64,000 nt of DNA, taken from contig JAFRJX010000005.1 of NCBI GenBank assembly GCA_017432025.1, positions 26,265 through 90,264 of the forward strand, given 5' to 3'. Positions within the stretch are counted from its first letter, which is position 1. Every line of letters begins with the position of its first letter. The notes beneath the pieces are model-generated. The model saw only the letters and a list, made by a program, of their open reading frames with translations, did not search any database and was not told the DNA's origin. The position numbers and the translations under genes were made by a program. The DNA comes from Candidatus Saccharimonadota bacterium. Its GTDB lineage: Bacteria; Patescibacteriota; Saccharimonadia; Saccharimonadales; Saccharimonadaceae. Positions 59,526-64,000 of the stretch are shown here, piece after piece.

Positions 59526-60041
59526 TTAACGAGTATATTTTTCGTTTAAGTCGCTGTAATCGTAAAGCTCATTAGCGTTGAACCAAAGGTCAATCTCGGC
59601 CTTTGCCTCTTCAATACTGCCAGATGCGTGGACCAAGTTTGGCACACCCACACCCTTAGCATCGGAATAGCCAAAGCTCATGTGTGAATAATCGCCACGG
59701 ATCGTACCCATCTCTGCGGATTTTGGCTCGGTTGGGCCAACGATCTTACGAACGAGTGGTTGCGCCTCAACACCCTCGAGTACCATCGCAATCACTGGGC
59801 CACTCATCATGTAATTTACATTGTAGCGGAAAGCCGTTTCGCCACGACGGGTAATCATTTTGCCGATGTCTTCATAATGCTGGCGATAGAGTTTTTCCTC
59901 TGGCATAACCATTTTCATACCGACAATTTTGAGACCGACGCGCTCAAAACGGGAAATAATTTCACCGATGATACCACGTTGCACGGTATCAGGTTTAAGC
60001 ACTACTAAAGTACGCTGAATATAATCATCTGATTTAGACAT
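59526..60041 (-). CDS. ndk: Nucleoside diphosphate kinase
   Basis: It equilibrates nucleoside tri- and diphosphates. The family blocks are RTLVVLKPDTVQRGIIGEI, FERVGLKIVGMKM, GPVIAMVLEG and the catalytic His in NLVHASGS. At 171 aa it is about 20-30 residues longer than the usual ~140-150, with an insert around GKMITRRGETAFRYNVNYM and a longer C-terminus (ELYDYSDLNEKYTR). The ATG at 60041 has AAAGGAGA and a TATAAT box upstream. Confidence 0.94.
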   Translation of the reverse strand: MSKSDDYIQRTLVVLKPDTVQRGIIGEIISRFERVGLKIVGMKMVMPEEKLYRQHYEDIGKMITRRGETAFRYNVNYMMSGPVIAMVLEGVEAQPLVRKIVGPTEPKSAEMGTIRGDYSHMSFGYSDAKGVGVPNLVHASGSIEEAKAEIDLWFNANELYDYSDLNEKYTR

Positions 60042-60102
60042 AAATTTCTCCTTTCAGATATTATAGCACAAAAAGCACCGCTAACTGCTGTATAATAAAG
60101 AT

Positions 60103-61041
60103 ATGGATATTTACGATTTGATTGATGATTTTCTCGAACATCTCGAAATCGAAGTCGGCCGCAGCAAGAAAACTGTCGACAATTACCGCCATTATCTCGA
60201 ACGCTTCGTCATGCTCGCCCAAGAAATCCTGCAAAAAGACGACATCAAACCCTCTGATATTGATAAAGAACTCGTCCGTAAATATCGTTTACTCCTAAAC
60301 CGCTATGGTTCCGAAAACGGCACCGAAGATTTAAAGATCATTACACAGACTTATCACCTAATTGCTTTGCGTGGTTTTCTTAAATACTTGGCTCGTCGCG
60401 ATATCAAATCGCTCGATCCTTCCCTCGTCGACCTCCCACACACGATCAGAAAACAAGTAACATTTCTGCATTTTGGTGAAGTAGAAGATATGCTCGAGCA
60501 GATTGATCTCTCCACTGAATCCGGTCTCCGCGACCGCGCCATTATTGAACTACTCTACTCCAGTGGGCTCCGCGTCTCAGAACTCGTGAATCTAAATCGC
60601 GATTCCATTAATCTCGAACGCCGTGAATTCATGGTTAGAGGTAAAGGCAGTAAAGACCGCCCGATTTTTGTCAGCAAATCCGCCGCCGACCGCCTCCAAG
60701 ATTATCTTGATGCCCGTACCGATTCTCTCCCGGCCCTCTTTTTGAACAACTCTCGTAACACCCAAGCCGTAGATACCTCTGGTAATTACCGTCGCATGAC
60801 CGCCCGAAGCGTCGAGCGTATCGTCGAAAAATACGCCCGCCTGGCCGGCATCACCAAGCACGTTTCGCCACATACTCTCAGACATTCCTTTGCCACTGAC
60901 CTCTTAATGAACGGCGCCGATCTCCGCTCTGTTCAAACGATGCTTGGCCACGCCGACATCTCAACCACCCAGATTTACACCCACGTGACCGATGCCCACT
61001 TAAAAGAAATCCACGAAAAATTTCATTCCGACACCAATTAA
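60103..61041 (+). CDS. xerC: Tyrosine recombinase (XerC/XerD type)
   Basis: The 312-aa protein has an N-terminal SAM-like DNA-binding domain (about 1-105) and a catalytic domain with Arg in SSGLRVSEL, Lys in GKGSKDRP, HTLRHSFATDL, LGHADISTTQIY and the nucleophilic Tyr. This full set and the length match chromosome-dimer resolvases. A TATAAT box ends 6 nt before the ATG. No phage or integron genes lie nearby, so the housekeeping role is favoured over an integrase. Confidence 0.9.
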   Translation: MDIYDLIDDFLEHLEIEVGRSKKTVDNYRHYLERFVMLAQEILQKDDIKPSDIDKELVRKYRLLLNRYGSENGTEDLKIITQTYHLIALRGFLKYLARRDIKSLDPSLVDLPHTIRKQVTFLHFGEVEDMLEQIDLSTESGLRDRAIIELLYSSGLRVSELVNLNRDSINLERREFMVRGKGSKDRPIFVSKSAADRLQDYLDARTDSLPALFLNNSRNTQAVDTSGNYRRMTARSVERIVEKYARLAGITKHVSPHTLRHSFATDLLMNGADLRSVQTMLGHADISTTQIYTHVTDAHLKEIHEKFHSDTN

Positions 61042-61065
61042 AAAAGGCCCTTAAGAGCCTCTTTT

Positions 61066-62514
61066 TTATTTCATAATACAACGGATGTAATAGCCGTAGG
61101 CACGATTACCACCACCAGAGGTGAGACCGCCATTTCGATAGAACGTCGCAAACCTACCAGAACCACTATCTCTTGAAGAGTTCCACCAGTAACCTTCTCC
61201 AGTATCCACCAAAGCCCCACCGATATAGCGACCGGTCACCGTCGGGCCAAACTTGTCTGCCTTCGACATCATTAATTCGCTCTGTGTCTTCGATGGAATC
61301 TTCCAGCCCTTCGGGCAAATATCATTTGCGGTTTCATTCGTTTCATTACGATTACCGGTAATCGTTCCGGCTGAAGCCGCAGCAAAGTTGTAATACACAC
61401 CACCAGCACCCGCATGTGAGCGTGGCTCCGTCATCGAATCGCCCTCAGTCAAATCATGCTCCGATACATCAATCGCTCTCCCCGAGAAGTTCGAGAATTC
61501 AGCATGAATCTCACCTGTAATCGCGAGGTTTGAAGTCATCCAACAACCACTGCCATCGATGTAACGTACACTGTAAGCCTTGTCATCGCGCTTATCGGTC
61601 AGCGTCACCGGCGTATCGCTGGCACAACGTTTACAATAGGCGCTATTATACTCTTGTAAAGTCTGTGGACGATTTGTCGCACGACAAATCGCAAGCGGAT
61701 CTTCTGGGTCGTCATCCGGAATTACTGGGTCTGGGTTGTCCGGATCATCTGGCCAAACCACCTCAATTGCATCCGGATCATAAAGCCTCATTACCGTTGA
61801 AATCGTCGTCGGTCGCTCAGCGCCCGGGCGATACCAACAAGCCCGAATGTAAAAATCATAATATGCTGAAGTTCTTGTGATCGTGGCATTATCGTCTTCA
61901 ACCGTCACAATGTTCGTACTATCCGGATCCTGCACCGCTACAATGTAAATCCCTTCCGCTCTCGTAAGCGAGCTATCCGCATCCATATTCTTCTCGAGCA
62001 GTGGATCATCATCCGCCGCCGCACCATATATAATATGTGGATAAGTCGAAGAGGTGTGGAATACCTTCGAATCCTTTGCATAAATCACCACATCCTCGGT
62101 TTTCAGCGAACTAAGTTTTCTCGTATTAATAATAAATGCACTTTGGTTCGACAAAGTATTGCCTTCGTAAAGCTCGTCACAGGTACTCGGTTGGTATTTT
62201 AAAATATCATCCGTAATTTGCAGTTTGGTCTTCGCGTGCGCTGTAATCGTATGCCAAATATCCGTATAATCACTATTATCTGGATCTTCGCTAAAAGTTT
62301 TACTATTCACATAAGATGACTGAATAAACCTCAGCGCTTCGGCTTGCGCATCAATTTCTTCACGCGTCAAAGTCTGTTCCAGTGCCACCTGTGCACGCGA
62401 GGTACTACCACTAACCACCGAGACAACACCTACTGCAATCAATGAAAAAATACCGATGGCAAGAGTCACCTCAATCAAAGTGTCGCCAAATTTTACGCCC
62501 AGGCGATTCCTCAT
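61066..62514 (-). CDS. Type IV pseudopilin with a C-terminal FISUMP module
   Basis: The N-terminus VKFG|DTLIEVTLAIGIFSLI is a class III prepilin signal: Gly at -1, Glu at +5 and a hydrophobic helix. The 482-aa protein is far longer than a major pilin. Residues about 280-482 form a FISUMP module: YSVRYIDGSGCWMTSNL, ICPKGWKIP, EGYWWNSSRDSG and the C-terminal YYIRCIMK. A minor pilin with a large C-terminal domain is typically at a pilus tip, so this module may be a tip adhesin (inference). TATAAT (62521-62526) ends 6 nt before the ATG. The prepilin peptidase gene lies just upstream. Confidence 0.87.
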   Translation of the reverse strand: MRNRLGVKFGDTLIEVTLAIGIFSLIAVGVVSVVSGSTSRAQVALEQTLTREEIDAQAEALRFIQSSYVNSKTFSEDPDNSDYTDIWHTITAHAKTKLQITDDILKYQPSTCDELYEGNTLSNQSAFIINTRKLSSLKTEDVVIYAKDSKVFHTSSTYPHIIYGAAADDDPLLEKNMDADSSLTRAEGIYIVAVQDPDSTNIVTVEDDNATITRTSAYYDFYIRACWYRPGAERPTTISTVMRLYDPDAIEVVWPDDPDNPDPVIPDDDPEDPLAICRATNRPQTLQEYNSAYCKRCASDTPVTLTDKRDDKAYSVRYIDGSGCWMTSNLAITGEIHAEFSNFSGRAIDVSEHDLTEGDSMTEPRSHAGAGGVYYNFAAASAGTITGNRNETNETANDICPKGWKIPSKTQSELMMSKADKFGPTVTGRYIGGALVDTGEGYWWNSSRDSGSGRFATFYRNGGLTSGGGNRAYGYYIRCIMK

Positions 62515-62526
62515 ATGCTTATTATA

Positions 62527-63345
62527 TCACATATAAAAACCACTAAGGGCGTAAAAGAAAAATTCCGAAAAAGTATAAACTATCACAAATGCCACCACCA
62601 TGAATGGACCAAAATAAATCTTCGCATTCTTGGTCTTTTTTACCACCGGCGCCATTACTGCGCATGCCAAAACATTCGCAACGAACAGCGTAATTAACGC
62701 GAGCCACGGTTCCATTAAGGCTAAGCCAATCGCTAGACCAAGCAGCCAGTCACCATCACCAACCCATTTCCCCTTCGATGCTACATATAGAATCAAGTAA
62801 ATGCCGCCAAGAATCGCCGCCGACGCTATTGGCATATAGATTAAACTCGGCTCAAATCCATCCAATACGCCAACAATAATGTTAATCGCAATTACCTTAA
62901 CCACCGCAATTGCAATCGCAACTATTAGTCCAATTACTGGCAGTTTTCCATACAGCCCATCGTAAATTGCTAGGAATGCCACCGAAATTAAAAACACCGT
63001 CGTAATGATGAAATCCGCTGTCCCTCGGACGGACATCCACTCCATATCTAGTGTCGTCCCAATCATTAAAAACGCTAAGCCGGTTAATACTTCTGCCAGT
63101 ATTTCCCCAAGTCCAATCTTTTTATGGCACTTCCTACACTTCCCTTTCAAAACTAGCCATGAGACAATCGGGACATTATCATACCATTTTAATTTGTAGC
63201 CACATTCAAGGCAGACCGACCTTTTACCTAATTTCTTTTTCTTCCTTTTATCATTCTTATATTCAATTCGTCTTGCCTGGCAACAAAGGAACGAGCCAAA
63301 GCACGCACCGAGAATAAACATCAGTATTAGGAATAACGCTTTCAT
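62527..63345 (-). CDS. pilD: Prepilin peptidase / N-methyltransferase (A24 family)
   Basis: It cleaves prepilin leaders at the membrane and methylates the new N-terminus. The 272-aa protein has GACFGSFL near the start, a zinc-type pair of CxxC motifs (VCLECGYKLKW and KCRKCHKKIG), the first catalytic Asp in AIYDGLYGKLP, the second in WVGDGDWLLGLAIGL, and about seven helices. I take ATG 63345 because TAAAAT (63352-63357) is 6 nt upstream; ATG 63351 touches the box. Two prepilins flank it. Confidence 0.92.
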   Translation of the reverse strand: MKALFLILMFILGACFGSFLCCQARRIEYKNDKRKKKKLGKRSVCLECGYKLKWYDNVPIVSWLVLKGKCRKCHKKIGLGEILAEVLTGLAFLMIGTTLDMEWMSVRGTADFIITTVFLISVAFLAIYDGLYGKLPVIGLIVAIAIAVVKVIAINIIVGVLDGFEPSLIYMPIASAAILGGIYLILYVASKGKWVGDGDWLLGLAIGLALMEPWLALITLFVANVLACAVMAPVVKKTKNAKIYFGPFMVVAFVIVYTFSEFFFYALSGFYM

Positions 63346-63411
63346 ATCCATATTTTATCACGAGTCTTGAATTTTACTTAGATTAACCTTATAATAAGCA
63401 TAAGGAGAAAT

Positions 63412-64000
63412 ATGAAAACAGGTGGATCAGAGAAAAAAGGATTTACAATTATCGAAGTTGTATTGGTTCTTGCAGTCGCAGGTTTAATCTTTATCATGGT
63501 ATTTGTCGCTTTGCCGGCACTTCAACGTTCCCAGCGTGATAACGCTAGGCGTGAAGATTTGATGGATTTCATCGCGAAAGCTAAAGACTATTCGCAAAAC
63601 AACCGTGGCGCCCTACCTGGTTCCGCCGAAGCCAATACCGACGCCATCATTAACGTAGTCTGGAGCGAAGCCCTTGGCAATACCACCGGCAGCACCAACA
63701 CCTGGCGTGGCTTCTACCGTGACTTCCTTGGCAAAAACTTCCTTGATCCGGATGGCCAAAACTACGCCCTTGCCGTTATGAAATGTGGCATGAAAACTGA
63801 TGAATCCTGTAACAATACATCTAATGTCCGCGTAAAATCCGCCCTCGACGGCATCTACGAATCTATGTTCCCAAATGAATACAAAATTCTCGTTGTCCTT
63901 CAAGCCAAATGTGAAGGCGACCACACCGTTGGCTCACCAAACCCACGCGAACTCGCCGTTCTCTACCGCCTCGAAGGATCCGGTGTCTATTGTCGTAGCA
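63412..64000 (+). CDS. Type IV prepilin-like protein (cut by window edge)
   Basis: The frame is open from ATG 63412 to the end of the window (196 codons). The leader MKTGGSEKKG is followed by FTIIEVVLVLAVAGLIF, a class III signal with Gly at -1 and Glu at +5. The outer part has cysteines in MKCGMKTDESC and QAKCEGD that may form disulfides. AAGGAGAA lies 4-5 nt before the ATG. It is divergent from pilD and may begin a pilus operon that continues beyond the window. Confidence 0.85.
   Translation, partial: MKTGGSEKKGFTIIEVVLVLAVAGLIFIMVFVALPALQRSQRDNARREDLMDFIAKAKDYSQNNRGALPGSAEANTDAIINVVWSEALGNTTGSTNTWRGFYRDFLGKNFLDPDGQNYALAVMKCGMKTDESCNNTSNVRVKSALDGIYESMFPNEYKILVVLQAKCEGDHTVGSPNPRELAVLYRLEGSGVYCRS

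Noticed and set aside
60103..61041. Phage or integron integrase marking a mobile island
   Set aside because: Length and motifs fit housekeeping XerC/XerD, it has a core-type leaderless promoter, and there are no phage genes beside it.
1..64000. Recoded UGA (code 25), as in some CPR groups
   Set aside because: murB and the ABC binding-protein gene end in TGA at normal family lengths and no gene needs UGA to be read through.

Overview
This window looks like a chromosomal piece of a Candidatus Saccharibacteria (TM7) or closely related CPR/Patescibacteria genome. The evidence is the mix of an arginine deiminase cluster, giant surface proteins with FISUMP and InlB-type repeats, type IV pilin genes with a prepilin peptidase, a VirB6-like membrane protein and compact housekeeping genes. 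UGA is used as a stop (murB ends TGA at 45480-45482; the ABC substrate-binding gene ends TGA at 57514-57516), which argues against the code-25 Gracilibacteria/Absconditabacteria. The lineage is inferred from gene content, not from a marker search.

Layout: 1-5.0 kb carries clpC (HrcA/CIRCE type control, probable clpP next to it), galU and gpmI. 5.0-13.9 kb is a catabolic island with a complete agmatine deiminase route (aguA, APC antiporter, putrescine carbamoyltransferase) and a complete arginine deiminase route (arcB, arcA, ArcD-like carrier), with one carbamate kinase (arcC) available to both. Both routes make ATP from carbamoyl phosphate. 14-38 kb holds pgi, pepN, ftsH, pnp and rpsO, mixed with three large surface proteins, three tRNAs and a lepA gene split in two by an inserted phosphatase cassette. 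38-46 kb contains an AcrVA2-like protein, truB, a PRC-barrel protein, the recA-nudix-recX operon, a protein with a HopA1-like domain, murB and folD. 46-56 kb holds a VirB6-like protein, an IPQTG surface protein, Pro-rich proteins, a tyrosine phosphatase and a SurA/PrsA-like foldase. 56-64 kb contains an amino-acid ABC transporter, ndk, a Xer recombinase, a FISUMP-bearing pseudopilin, the prepilin peptidase and a pilin cut by the window edge.

Two kinds of expression signal stand out. Many housekeeping genes have an extended -10 box (TGnTATAAT) ending only 6-7 nt before the ATG, so their mRNAs should be leaderless. The accessory and surface genes instead have TTGACA-like -35 and TATAAT-like -10 boxes with a 17-bp spacer, a leader, usually a strong GGAGG ribosome site, and mostly their own terminator. 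They behave like single-gene cassettes placed between, or in one case inside, core genes.

Other structures not explained by ordinary genes are in-frame palindromic inserts inside truB and recX, nested inverted repeats that pair with the 3' ends of two tRNA genes, and terminator-like hairpins in the leaders of several cassettes. No gap between genes exceeds about 300 bases. No CRISPR array, rRNA, tmRNA or insertion sequence was seen.
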